Of a stretch of 64,000 nucleotides of DNA, positions 16,786 to 24,539 are shown piece by piece. Within the stretch, counting starts at the first letter, position 1. Each line of letters starts with the position of its first letter. Position numbers and translations under genes: made by a program. A model generated the notes under the pieces. That model made no database searches, was not told the origin of the DNA, and was given only the letters and a program-made list of their open reading frames with translations. The stretch is taken from the NCBI RefSeq assembly GCF_004137255.1, contig NZ_SDWT01000001.1:806001-870000 (forward strand), written 5' to 3'. This DNA is from Nocardioides oleivorans (GTDB taxonomy: Bacteria > Actinomycetota > Actinomycetes > Propionibacteriales > Nocardioidaceae).

Positions 16786-17025
16786 TCAGGCGCCCAGAGC
16801 CTTCCGCAGCCGCGTCTCGTCCACGCGCCAGTAGTCGTGCTGCTTGCCGTCGACGAAGGTCACCGGGACCTCCTCGCCGAACCGGTCCTCGAGCCCGTCG
16901 TCGGACTCGATGTCGACCTCCTCGAAGGTCTCGCCGACGTCGGCGCACACGCGCGCGATCACCGCGCGGGCGTCGTCGCAGAGGTGGCAGCCCGGGCGGG
17001 AGTAGAGCGTGACGCGGGCCGTCAC
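16786..17025 (-). CDS. Glutaredoxin-like (DUF836) protein
   Basis: 79-residue thioredoxin-fold protein with the redox motif CHLC (VTLYSRPGCHLCDDAR) and the beta-strand PVTFVDGK expected around the cis-proline (EVPVTF). Family DUF836 proteins are presumed cytoplasmic thiol oxidoreductases. GTG at 17023-17025 overlaps the upstream synthetase stop. A similar small gene (Rv0508) lies next to hemA in M. tuberculosis (recalled), so it is probably part of the ancestral haem-region cluster. The true redox partner is unknown. Confidence 0.85.
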   Translation of the reverse strand: MTARVTLYSRPGCHLCDDARAVIARVCADVGETFEEVDIESDDGLEDRFGEEVPVTFVDGKQHDYWRVDETRLRKALGA

Positions 17026-18569
17026 TCCAGCAGCCCCAGCGCACGACGCCGCTCGTAGCCGCGGAGCCGGCCCTTCTGCACCTTGCCCGTCGCGGTGAAC
17101 GGCAGCTCGTCGACGAGCTCGATGCGGGTGGGCTGCTTGAAGCGCGCCAGCCGGACGACCGCGTGGGCGCGCACGGCCTCCTCGAGGTGCTCGCGGAAGT
17201 GGGACGCGACGACGTACGCCACCACGGCCTCGCCGGTCTCCGCGTCGGGTACGCCGATCACGGCCGCGTCGGCGACCCCGTCGACCTCGCGGACGACGTC
17301 CTCCACCTCGGAGGGGTAGACGTTGAAGCCGCTGACGATGATCAGCTCCTTGACCCGGTCGACGAGGTAGAGGTCGCCGCTGGCGTCGAGGAAGCCGACG
17401 TCGCCGGTGGCGTACCAGCCCTCGTCGTCGGGGCCGTCCGCACCGTCGGGCCAGTAGCCGCTGAAGAGGTTCGCGCCGCGCACCTGGATCTGCCCGGGGT
17501 CCTCCCCCTCGACCTGGCCCCAGGTCTCGTCGACGAGCCGCAGCTCGATGCCGGGCAGCGCCGCGCCGACCGACCCGGGCCGGTTGTCGCGGCTGCACAG
17601 GGTGCTGGTGACGACCGGCGACGCCTCGGTCAGGCCGTAGCCCTGGTGCACGGGGATGTCGGTGATCGCGGTGAACCGCTCGATCACCTCCGGCTCCAGC
17701 GGCGCCGAGCCCGACAGCACGAGGCGCACCGGGCCGAGCCGCTCCTTGAGGTGCTCGTCGGGCAGCCAGTGGCCGAAGACCACCGGCGCGATGGGCACGA
17801 CGCTGCACGCCTCGTCGTCGATCAGGTCGAGCACGGCCTGCGGGTCGTACTGCTCCACCAGCAGCAGTCGCGCACGGTGGCGCAGCACCCCGCCGAGGAC
17901 CGCGTTGAGGCCGTAGACGTGGAAGAGCGGCAGCACGCCGAGCACGACGTCGTCGCCGTGCATCATCGGCGGCTCGACGGCGGCGACCTGCTCGATGTTG
18001 GCGAGCAGCGCGCGGTGGCTGAGCATCGCCGCGCGCGGGCGGCCGGAGGTGCCGCTGGTGTAGAGGAGGGCGGCCAGCTTCTCGGGGTCAGGCAACGGCG
18101 GCACGGGCCGTACGACGTCCGCGCGGAGGCCGGCGTACGCCACCTCACCCTCTGCGGGATCGGCCCCGGTGACGACCAGCCGCGGGCGCGCGTCGACGTC
18201 GAGGGAGGCCAGTGCTGCGCGCACGACCTCGAGCGACGTCTCGTCGGCGATGACGAGTCGCGTGCCGGAGTCGACGAGCATCCGGGCGAACTCGTCGGCG
18301 GTCGAGCGGGGGTTGACCGGCACGGCGACGACCTGCGCGCGCAGCACGCCGAGGTAGCTCGCGACGAACTCGATCCGGTTGCCCACCACGATCATCACGC
18401 GCTGCCCGGCGCGGATGCCCAGGAGGCCGAGTCCGGTGGCGATCCGGCCCACCTCGTCCTCGAGCGCCGTCCACGTCAGCGTGCGTCCGCCGCTCTCCAC
18501 GAGGGCCTGTCGGTCGGGGACGTCGGCGGCCGCTTCGGCCACGAACGCGGAGATGTCGTTGCGCGGCAT
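17022..18569 (-). CDS. Acyl-CoA synthetase / AMP-dependent ligase
   Basis: 515-residue adenylate-forming enzyme that probably activates a fatty or aromatic acid to its CoA thioester. Motifs in order: ATP-binding LLYTSGTSGRPRAAMLSH, QGYGLTEASP, YATGDVGFLD, VDRVKELIIVSGFNVYPSEVE, and the C-terminal catalytic lysine in FTATGKVQKGRL. Length and motif order fit FadD-type ligases; the substrate cannot be read. ATG at 18567-18569 begins 31 bp from the divergent HAD phosphatase gene. Confidence 0.9.
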   Translation of the reverse strand: MPRNDISAFVAEAAADVPDRQALVESGGRTLTWTALEDEVGRIATGLGLLGIRAGQRVMIVVGNRIEFVASYLGVLRAQVVAVPVNPRSTADEFARMLVDSGTRLVIADETSLEVVRAALASLDVDARPRLVVTGADPAEGEVAYAGLRADVVRPVPPLPDPEKLAALLYTSGTSGRPRAAMLSHRALLANIEQVAAVEPPMMHGDDVVLGVLPLFHVYGLNAVLGGVLRHRARLLLVEQYDPQAVLDLIDDEACSVVPIAPVVFGHWLPDEHLKERLGPVRLVLSGSAPLEPEVIERFTAITDIPVHQGYGLTEASPVVTSTLCSRDNRPGSVGAALPGIELRLVDETWGQVEGEDPGQIQVRGANLFSGYWPDGADGPDDEGWYATGDVGFLDASGDLYLVDRVKELIIVSGFNVYPSEVEDVVREVDGVADAAVIGVPDAETGEAVVAYVVASHFREHLEEAVRAHAVVRLARFKQPTRIELVDELPFTATGKVQKGRLRGYERRRALGLLE

Positions 18570-18600
18570 GGGCAGATACTTCCACAGCTACTGTGGGCGC

Positions 18601-19488
18601 GTGACCCCGTCGGAGCGGCCCAGGCGCCTCAACCTGCAGCAGCGCTCGGCCCTCGCCGGCGAGGCCGCGGCGGCCTCCGCGGAGGTCGAGAACGAGCTCC
18701 GCACGCCGAGCGACCCGACTGCCGCTGCGTTCTTCGACGTGGACAACACGCTCATGCAGGGCGCGAGCATCTTCCACTTCGCGCGCGGGCTGCACCGGCG
18801 GAAGTTCTTCACCACTCGCGAGATCGCAGAGGCGGCCTGGAAGCAGGCCTACTTCCGGATCGTGGGCGTCGAGGACCCCGAGCACGTCGCCGACGCCCGC
18901 AACTCAGCGCTCTCCTTCATCGCCGGGCACACCACCACCGAGCTCGAGCAGCTCGGCGAGGAGATCTTCGACGAGTCCATGGCCCACCGGGTCTGGCCCG
19001 GCACTCGCGCACTGGCCCAGCTGCACCTCGACGAGGGACAGCGCGTCTGGCTCGTCACCGCCGCGCCCATCGAGATCGCCGCGATCATCGCGCGCCGGCT
19101 CGGGCTCACCGGGGCGATGGGCACCGTCGCCGAGCACGTCGACGGCGTCTACACCGGGCAGCTCGTGGGCGACCTCCTCCACGGCCCGGCCAAGGCCGAG
19201 GCGGTCAAGGCGCTCGCCGCCCGCGAGGGCCTCGACCTCGCCCGCTGCTCGGCGTACTCCGACTCGGCCAACGACCTGCCGATGCTCTCCATGGTCGGCG
19301 ACCCGTGCGCGATCAATCCCGACGCGAGGCTGCGGGCCCACGCGCGGGCCAACGGCTGGCGCGTGCGCGACTACCGCACCGGTCGCAAGGCCGCGCGTGC
19401 CGGGCTGGTCGCCGCCGCCGTCGCCGGGGCCGTTTCGGGCGCCGTCGCCGCGGGTACGACCGTGAGGGCACGCGGCAGGCGGCCCTGA
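18601..19488 (+). CDS. HAD-IB family phosphatase (SerB1-like)
   Basis: 295-residue HAD hydrolase of subclass IB. The nucleophile motif is FFDVDNTLMQG (D46, D48); LVTAAP is motif II, and YSDSANDLPMLS supplies the motif IV aspartates. Family members dephosphorylate phosphoserine or lipid-related phosphates. The C-terminus has a hydrophobic Ala-rich helix (LVAAAVAGAVSGAVAAG) that may anchor it to the membrane. A homologue, serB1 (Rv0505c), sits in the equivalent M. tuberculosis region (recalled). GTG at 18601 follows TACTGT (18589-18594) by six bases with no Shine-Dalgarno, so the mRNA is probably leaderless. Confidence 0.87.
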   Translation: MTPSERPRRLNLQQRSALAGEAAAASAEVENELRTPSDPTAAAFFDVDNTLMQGASIFHFARGLHRRKFFTTREIAEAAWKQAYFRIVGVEDPEHVADARNSALSFIAGHTTTELEQLGEEIFDESMAHRVWPGTRALAQLHLDEGQRVWLVTAAPIEIAAIIARRLGLTGAMGTVAEHVDGVYTGQLVGDLLHGPAKAEAVKALAAREGLDLARCSAYSDSANDLPMLSMVGDPCAINPDARLRAHARANGWRVRDYRTGRKAARAGLVAAAVAGAVSGAVAAGTTVRARGRRP

Positions 19489-19498
19489 GAAATTCTTG

Positions 19499-19513
19499 GT
19501 AACTCATAGTTAC
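19499..19513. promoter_or_regulatory. BldD-box-like palindrome upstream of bldN
   Basis: GTAACT-CAT-AGTTAC is a perfect 6-bp inverted repeat with a 3-bp centre. The inner 13 bp, TAACTCATAGTTA (19500-19512), match the recalled Streptomyces BldD consensus TNACNCWGNGTNA at all but one fixed position. It ends seven bases before the -35 of the bldN promoter. BldD represses bldN directly in Streptomyces. Confidence 0.55.
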
Positions 19514-19520
19514 TCACGGG

Positions 19521-19549
19521 TTCACAGGCCCCCGCCCCGCGCTTATCGT
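19521..19549 (+). promoter_or_regulatory. bldN promoter
   Basis: TTCACA at 19521-19526 (five of six consensus bases) and TATCGT at 19544-19549 are separated by 17 bp. The predicted RNA start is near 19556, about 28 nt before the ATG at 19584. This also rules out the upstream GTG at 19548 as the start codon, since it lies within the -10. Confidence 0.6.
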
Positions 19550-19583
19550 GGAGGATGCAGCAGTGACTGGGAGGGGCTACCGC

Positions 19584-20348
19584 ATGCCACAGCCGCGACC
19601 CGAGCACACGCTCGGTGAGGGACTCGAGGCGCTTCGGCGCGCGGTCCTGGCTGCCCTCGCACCCCAGCCGGCGACCCTGGTCGCCGCCCAGGGCCGGTTC
19701 CTCATGTCCGAGGCCACGACCGTCGGCGCGGCCGGCACCGGACCGGGGCCGTTCGGCGACGAGGACCACGCCGCGTCCTCGGAGGTCGACGAGGCCGAGC
19801 GCGAGCGCCTGATCGCGCTCGTCGAGCTGGCCCGCACCGGGGACAAGGAGGCGTTCGGCCTCCTCTACGACCACTACCAGCCGTCGGTCTACCGCTTCCT
19901 CTACTACCGCACCCGCTCGCAGTCGCTGGCCGAGGACCTGACCGCCGACACGTTCTTCCGGGCGCTGCGGAGCATGAACAACTTCCGGTGGCAGGGCAAG
20001 GACTTCGGCGCGTGGCTGATGACCATCGCGCGCAACCTCACCACGGACCACTTCAAGGCCGGGCGCACCCGCCTCGAGATGACCACCGAGGACATGACGC
20101 CGCACGACGACGCCACCGACGGCCCGGAGGACGCGGTGATCGCCGACCTCACCAACGAGGTCCTGCTCGAGGCGCTCACCCAGCTGCCGACCGAGCAGCG
20201 CGAGTGCCTGATCATGCGCTTCCTTCAGGGCCTGTCGATCTCCGAGACCGCTCGCGCCCTCGGCCGCTCCGACGGCGCCGTCAAGCAGCTCCAGCTCCGC
20301 GGCGTGCGCAACCTGGCGAAGCTGATGCCCGAGGGGATGAGGGACTGA
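19584..20348 (+). CDS. bldN: ECF RNA polymerase sigma factor, BldN-type
   Basis: 254-residue ECF sigma factor. A 70-residue N-terminal extension with no recognised domain precedes sigma-2 (about 95-165: FGLLYDHYQPSVYRFLYYR, AEDLTADTFFRALR, WQGKDFGAWLMTIARNL) and sigma-4 (about 195-250: LPTEQRECLIMRFLQGLSI, RSDGAVKQLQLRGVRNLAKL). These segments closely resemble Streptomyces BldN as recalled, and the next gene encodes an RsbN-like membrane protein, as in Streptomyces, where RsbN is its anti-sigma. ATG at 19584 has GGGAGGGG seven bases upstream. A promoter and a BldD-like box precede it. BldN controls aerial development in Streptomyces; its role here is unknown. Confidence 0.85.
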   Translation: MPQPRPEHTLGEGLEALRRAVLAALAPQPATLVAAQGRFLMSEATTVGAAGTGPGPFGDEDHAASSEVDEAERERLIALVELARTGDKEAFGLLYDHYQPSVYRFLYYRTRSQSLAEDLTADTFFRALRSMNNFRWQGKDFGAWLMTIARNLTTDHFKAGRTRLEMTTEDMTPHDDATDGPEDAVIADLTNEVLLEALTQLPTEQRECLIMRFLQGLSISETARALGRSDGAVKQLQLRGVRNLAKLMPEGMRD

Positions 20349-20382
20349 TGGCGCACCTCACACCCGCCACCGCGGCCGCACC

Positions 20383-20411
20383 CGTAACCACCAGCGCTCC
20401 TTGCTCGTTCC
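20383..20411 (+). promoter_or_regulatory. Candidate sigma-BldN promoter of rsbN
   Basis: CGTAAC (20383-20388) and CGTTCC (20406-20411) are separated by 17 bp in the 106-bp bldN-rsbN gap. Spacing and the CGTAAC/CGTT cores are the same as before the lytic transglycosylase. In Streptomyces, rsbN has its own sigma-BldN-dependent promoter, giving negative feedback (recalled). The -10 matches only four of six consensus bases. Confidence 0.5.
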
Positions 20412-20454
20412 CCTGTCTGGGAGGATCCGCCAGCATCGAGACAGGACCAGCACG

Positions 20455-21729
20455 ATGACACCCGCCTTCTCGGCACGACGCCGGGCCGACGAGTTCGAGG
20501 GACTCCTCTCCCCAGACCGTGACGCGCCGCTGACCGAGCGCGACGCAGCTCGGTTCGCCGAGCTCCTCGAGGTCGTCGCCGACCTCCGTGCGCTCCCCGC
20601 GGCCGCGCCCAGGGCGGAGTTCAGCGCCTCCCTCCGCGAGCGCCTGATGGCCGAGGCCGACACCGTCCTGGTGGCGCAGCCCGAGGTCCCGTCGCGACTC
20701 GCGATGCCGACCGGCGACCGCAGGCGCCAGCGCAGGGCCGCCACCCTCCTCGGTGGCGTCGCGCTCGTCGGCGCCACCGCCACCATGGCGGTCGCCGCCC
20801 AGTCCTCGCTGCCCGGTGAGTCGCTCTACCAGGTCAAGCGCGGGATCGAGTCCGCCCAGGTCCGCCTGGCTCCCGACGAGGCGGCGCGCGGCCGCCTCCA
20901 GCTGGCCCAGGCCGAGACCCGGCTCGCCGAGCTCGAGGAGCTCACCTCCGAGGGCGGCAACGAGCGCCTCGTCCCGGCCACGCTCGAGGCCTTCACCGAG
21001 CAGTCCGGCGACGGCGTGCGCAGCGTGCTGGCGTCGTACTCCTCCGGCGGCTCCGAGCAGGACGTCCAGGCGGCACGCGACTTCACGGCCACCAGCCTCG
21101 ACCGGCTCGACTCGCTCCAGGACCAGGTCCCGGCCGAGGCCGAGGAGCAGTTCCTGGCCGCTGGACGCACGCTCCTCGACCTCGACTACGAGATCGGCTT
21201 CGCCTGCACGGCATGCCAGGCAGGCATCGTCTCGGTGCCGGAGATCCTGCTGAGCGGCGCGTCCGTCCCGGACCTGCTCCAGGGCCTCGACGTCGACGAC
21301 CTCACGCTCGAGGGCGCTCCGATCTCCGGCCAGGACGTCAAGGGCATCAAGGTCCCCGAGCTGCTCCAGACCCCGGGTTCGATCGACCCGAGCACCCTGC
21401 CGACGACGCTGCCGACGGGCCTGCCCACCCAGCTGCCGACGACCCTGCCGACCACCAACCCGACGCAGACGCCGACGCAGACGCCGACGCCGACGTCGGA
21501 GCCGACGCGCACCGACAAGCCCGACCCGGTCGGCACCGTGACGGAGACCGTCACCAACACCACCGGCAACCTGACCAACACCGTCGACGGGCTGACCGGT
21601 GGCGCGCTCGGCGGCCTGACCGGTGGGCTCAACAACGCGACCGGTGGCCTGATCGGTGACGTGACCGGCACCGTCAACGGTCTGACCGGCGGCCTGCTCG
21701 GCAACGCCACCGGCGGGCTCCTGCCCTGA
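20455..21729 (+). CDS. rsbN: RsbN-like anti-sigma factor (DUF5667 protein)
   Basis: 424-residue single-pass membrane protein. The N-terminal cytoplasmic part (1-95) should bind the sigma factor; a hydrophobic helix lies at about 96-116; the extracytoplasmic part starts with the DUF5667 hallmark LPGESLYQVKRGIESAQ, contains two close Cys (FACTACQAG), then a Thr-Pro-rich run (about 318-360) and a Gly/Asn/Thr repeat tail. Position behind bldN and this topology match Streptomyces RsbN. ATG at 20455 has AGGA about ten bases upstream; the longer frame overlaps the promoter. It converges on the acyltransferase gene, with a small CCGGG-TGA-CCCGG hairpin (21730-21742) between them. Confidence 0.78.
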   Translation: MTPAFSARRRADEFEGLLSPDRDAPLTERDAARFAELLEVVADLRALPAAAPRAEFSASLRERLMAEADTVLVAQPEVPSRLAMPTGDRRRQRRAATLLGGVALVGATATMAVAAQSSLPGESLYQVKRGIESAQVRLAPDEAARGRLQLAQAETRLAELEELTSEGGNERLVPATLEAFTEQSGDGVRSVLASYSSGGSEQDVQAARDFTATSLDRLDSLQDQVPAEAEEQFLAAGRTLLDLDYEIGFACTACQAGIVSVPEILLSGASVPDLLQGLDVDDLTLEGAPISGQDVKGIKVPELLQTPGSIDPSTLPTTLPTGLPTQLPTTLPTTNPTQTPTQTPTPTSEPTRTDKPDPVGTVTETVTNTTGNLTNTVDGLTGGALGGLTGGLNNATGGLIGDVTGTVNGLTGGLLGNATGGLLP

Positions 21730-21752
21730 CCGGGTGACCCGGCCCCAGCCTG

Positions 21753-22928
21753 CTAGCCGAAGACCCCGTCGCGGTCGCGGAGCAGGTCGAACAGCGTGTG
21801 CTGGATCGTCTCGCGCACCTGGTCGGTGACGTTGAAGACCAGCATCGGGTCCTCCGCCTCCGCGGCGTCGTAGGCGTCGGTGCGGATCGGCTCGCCGAAC
21901 TCGAGGATCCACTTCGAGGGGAGCGGCACCATGCCGAGCGGGCCCAGCCAGGGGAAGAACGGCGTGATCGGGATGTAGGGCACCCCGAGCAGCCGCGCCA
22001 GCGACGGCACGTTGCCGACGAGCGGGTAGATCTCCTCGGCGCCCACCACGGAGAGCGGGATGATGGGTACGCCGGTGCGCAGCGCCGCGGACACGAAGCC
22101 ACCGCGGCCGAAGCGCTGCAGCTTGTAGCGCTCGCTGAACGGCTTGCCGATCCCCTTGAAGCCCTCGGGCCACACCCCGACGAGGTTGCCCCCGGCGAGC
22201 ATCCGCTCGGCGTCCTCGACGCAGGCGAGCGTGGCGCCGCCCTTGCGGGCGAGCGAGCTGATCAGGGGCATCTTGAAGACGAGGTCCGCGCCGAGCGGAC
22301 GCAGGAAGCGGCCGGTGTGGTCGTGCACCGTCAGCATGGTCATCAGGCCGTCGAGCGGCACCGTGCCGGAGTGGTTGGACACCACCAGGGCCCCGCCCTC
22401 GGCGGGGATGTTGTCGAGGCCGCGCACCTCGAGGCGGAACCACTTCTCCGCGACCGGGCGGAGCGCGGCCATGAAGAACCGCTCAGTGAGCTCGCGGTCG
22501 AAGCCGTAGTCGTCGACCTCGTAGTCGCCCTCGAGCCGGCGCCGCGTGAAGGCCATCAGCTCGGCGAGTCGACGCTCCCAGTCGGCACCGAAGACCTCGT
22601 GCGCCGCGCCCTGGACCGCCGCCAGCCAGTCGCCGACGGGGATCCCGCCGGCCGGGGTCGAGGTCCGTTCGGAGATCCGCTCGACGCGCGGGGCCGGGGC
22701 CGGGATCGGCCCGACGGCCTCGGGCGCCTGCTTCGGGGCCCGCCGGGGCGCCGGGGGCTTGCGAGGACCGGGCTTGCCGGCCGACGACGCCTTGCGGGCG
22801 GACGGTGCGAGGTTGCGCGCGGCCGACGACGGGCGGGCGCTCCCGGAGCCGCGGCCCGGGCGGCCTCCCGTGCCGATCGGGATGACGACGGCGTCGGGCG
22901 CGGTGCCGTCGCGAGCCTCCTCAACCAC
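21753..22928 (-). CDS. Lysophospholipid acyltransferase family protein
   Basis: 391-residue PlsC-like acyltransferase. A Pro/Ala/Arg-rich low-complexity region (about 1-100) precedes the catalytic domain, which shows LVVSNHSGTVPLDG (catalytic His and Asp; the spacing is longer than the classical HX4D), GVWPEGFKGIGKP as the FPEG-like block, and GVPIIPLSVVGAEE. It probably acylates a lysophosphatidate-like or glycolipid acceptor at the membrane face. GTG at 22926-22928 overlaps the epimerase stop by eight bases, so the two are coupled. The same pair occurs as Rv0501-Rv0502 in M. tuberculosis (recalled). Confidence 0.87.
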   Translation of the reverse strand: MVEEARDGTAPDAVVIPIGTGGRPGRGSGSARPSSAARNLAPSARKASSAGKPGPRKPPAPRRAPKQAPEAVGPIPAPAPRVERISERTSTPAGGIPVGDWLAAVQGAAHEVFGADWERRLAELMAFTRRRLEGDYEVDDYGFDRELTERFFMAALRPVAEKWFRLEVRGLDNIPAEGGALVVSNHSGTVPLDGLMTMLTVHDHTGRFLRPLGADLVFKMPLISSLARKGGATLACVEDAERMLAGGNLVGVWPEGFKGIGKPFSERYKLQRFGRGGFVSAALRTGVPIIPLSVVGAEEIYPLVGNVPSLARLLGVPYIPITPFFPWLGPLGMVPLPSKWILEFGEPIRTDAYDAAEAEDPMLVFNVTDQVRETIQHTLFDLLRDRDGVFG

Positions 22929-23898
22929 GTCCGGCCCCCTCCATCTCGGCCGGCCGCAGCTCGCGGCAGAAGTCGGCGAACGCCTCCGCGGAGGTGTACG
23001 ACGGCTCGAAGCCGAGCACGGTGCGCATCCGGGTCGTGTCCACACCCCGACCGTAGGTCAGGAACCCCAGCTGCTCGGGCGAGAAGTCCGACAGGCGGGC
23101 CTGGCGCATGGTCGCGCCGAGGCGGCCGACGGCGAAGCGCGGCATCGAGACCGCGGGCGTGCCGAGGCGGCGTACGGCCTGGGACAGGGTGACCATCCCG
23201 TCTCCGGCGACGTTGAACGTGCCGGGGATGCCGGTGAGCACGGAGTGGCGCAGGACGCGGAGGAGGTCGTCCTCGTGGAGGAACTGCAGGCGCGGGTCGA
23301 AGCCCAGCACCCGCGGGATGACCGGGAGCCGGAAGTAGTCGGTCAGGGGGCTCGACACGTGGGGGCCGACCACGTTGGCGGCGCGGATCATCGTCACGCC
23401 CACGTCGGGGCGGCGGCGCGCGAAGCCACGGACGTAGCCCTCGATCTCGAAGACGTCCTTGGCGTAGCCCGAGGAGGGCAGGCGCTTGGGTCCCATGTCC
23501 TCGGTGAACATCGCGGGGTCGCGCGGGCTCGAGCCGTAGACCGTGGTCGTCGACTTCACGACGAGGTGCTTCACCGTCGTCGACTTCTGGCACGCAGCGA
23601 GGAGCTGCATGGAGCCGATGACGTTGAGCTCCTTCATCGTCCCGCGCCCGCCGGCCGAGCCCGGTGTGGCGATCACGCTCATGTGGACGACGGTGTCGAC
23701 GTCCTCCTTGGCGAGGACCTTGGCGATCACGGGGTTGCGGATGTCGGCGCGGACGAAGGAGACGTCCCCGATGTCACCGCGCGGGGGGACGACGTCCACC
23801 CCGATCACTCGCTCGATGGACGGGTCGCCGGCCGCGGCGCGCGCGAATCGTCGCCCTATGTCCCGGGAGATCCCGGTGACCAGCACGACCCGTCCCAT
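22921..23898 (-). CDS. NAD-dependent epimerase/dehydratase (extended SDR, GalE2-like)
   Basis: 325-residue extended short-chain dehydrogenase. The dinucleotide-binding motif is unusual (LVTGISRDIGRRFA rather than GxxGxxG), and the catalytic region shows STTTVYGSSP with SGYAKDVFEIE supplying the Tyr-x-x-x-Lys pair. Family members modify nucleotide sugars; the substrate is unknown. It is translationally coupled with the acyltransferase, suggesting a shared envelope glycolipid or lipid function. It starts 12 bp after the bS22-like gene. Confidence 0.87.
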   Translation of the reverse strand: MGRVVLVTGISRDIGRRFARAAAGDPSIERVIGVDVVPPRGDIGDVSFVRADIRNPVIAKVLAKEDVDTVVHMSVIATPGSAGGRGTMKELNVIGSMQLLAACQKSTTVKHLVVKSTTTVYGSSPRDPAMFTEDMGPKRLPSSGYAKDVFEIEGYVRGFARRRPDVGVTMIRAANVVGPHVSSPLTDYFRLPVIPRVLGFDPRLQFLHEDDLLRVLRHSVLTGIPGTFNVAGDGMVTLSQAVRRLGTPAVSMPRFAVGRLGATMRQARLSDFSPEQLGFLTYGRGVDTTRMRTVLGFEPSYTSAEAFADFCRELRPAEMEGAGRG

Positions 23899-23910
23899 GG
23901 GCGAGGGGTG

Positions 23911-24012
23911 TTACTTGCCGAGCTTGCGGCGCTGGACGCGCGTCTTCTTGAGCAGCTTGCGGTGCTTCTTCTTGGCCATGCGCTTGCGCCGCTTCTTGAT
24001 GACAGAACCCAC
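23911..24012 (-). CDS. bS22-like mini ribosomal protein (AURKAIP1/COX24 domain)
   Basis: Very small gene: GTG at 24010-24012 to TAA at 23911-23913, 33 residues, almost entirely Lys/Arg ([21 protein letters not shown], then [12 protein letters not shown]). This is the AURKAIP1/COX24 family, shown in mycobacteria to be the additional small-subunit protein bS22 bound to 16S rRNA. A GGAAAGG lies seven bases before the start, confirming it. In M. tuberculosis the counterpart Rv0500B lies between the same two neighbours (HTH gene and galE2). Confidence 0.92.
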   Translation of the reverse strand: MGSVIKKRRKRMAKKKHRKLLKKTRVQRRKLGK

Positions 24013-24140
24013 GGTGAGACCTTTCCTTTCGGCCGACGCTCGTCGGCCGGACCCGCACACCCTACTTGCCGGGCGTGTGGACCGCTCAATCGTCTCTCCG
24101 CGGGCTCGGACCAGCCGGCCCCGGACCAGGTCGGGCGTGG

Positions 24141-24347
24141 TCAGCCGGCGTTGTAGAAGCTCTTGCGCAGGTACTCGTTGACGTCGTCCTCGGTGACCCG
24201 GAACGAACGGCCGACCCGGACCGCGGGCAGCTCGCCGCCGTGGACCAGCCGGTAGACCGTCATCTTCGAGACGCGCATCTTCGCCGCGACCTCGGCAATG
24301 GTCAGGAACTGCGCCTCGGACATGTCGCCAGGGATGTTCTCAGCCAT
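24141..24347 (-). CDS. Small helix-turn-helix (excisionase-type) DNA-binding protein
   Basis: 68-residue MerR/excisionase-like winged-helix protein: [24 protein letters not shown] forms the HTH, and [21 protein letters not shown] the wing. It resembles Rv0500A and Streptomyces homologues encoded next to the bS22 gene, conserved across actinobacteria. It is not a phage excisionase by context. An internal ATG at codon 9 (MSEAQFLT) is an alternative start; neither has a strong Shine-Dalgarno. The 128-bp gap to the bS22 gene and the 192-bp gap to acuC show no other gene. Confidence 0.88.
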   Translation of the reverse strand: MAENIPGDMSEAQFLTIAEVAAKMRVSKMTVYRLVHGGELPAVRVGRSFRVTEDDVNEYLRKSFYNAG

Positions 24348-24539
24348 GGGTGTGCACCGATCCTTCTGCGCGGCGACGGCGCCGGCTTCCCCACCGGCGT
24401 CACAGGCGTGCCGCTCCGGCTGAGACTAGGGCTTGTGTGACGCGTGGGGAAGAGGAATGGCAGAGAAACTTGTGGGACGAGCGGCGTGTCGAGTTGCGCC
24501 GCCCCGATCGACGTCGGCCGCGGTCTGGACCGCCGGGGC

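Noticed and set aside
19548-19583. Upstream GTG start for bldN
   Set aside because: GTG at 19548 overlaps the predicted -10 (TATCGT) and has no ribosome-binding site, whereas ATG at 19584 has a strong one.
24141-24347. Prophage excisionase
   Set aside because: Although the HTH is excisionase-type, the gene sits in a conserved actinobacterial order with the bS22 and epimerase genes, and no integrase or phage gene is present.
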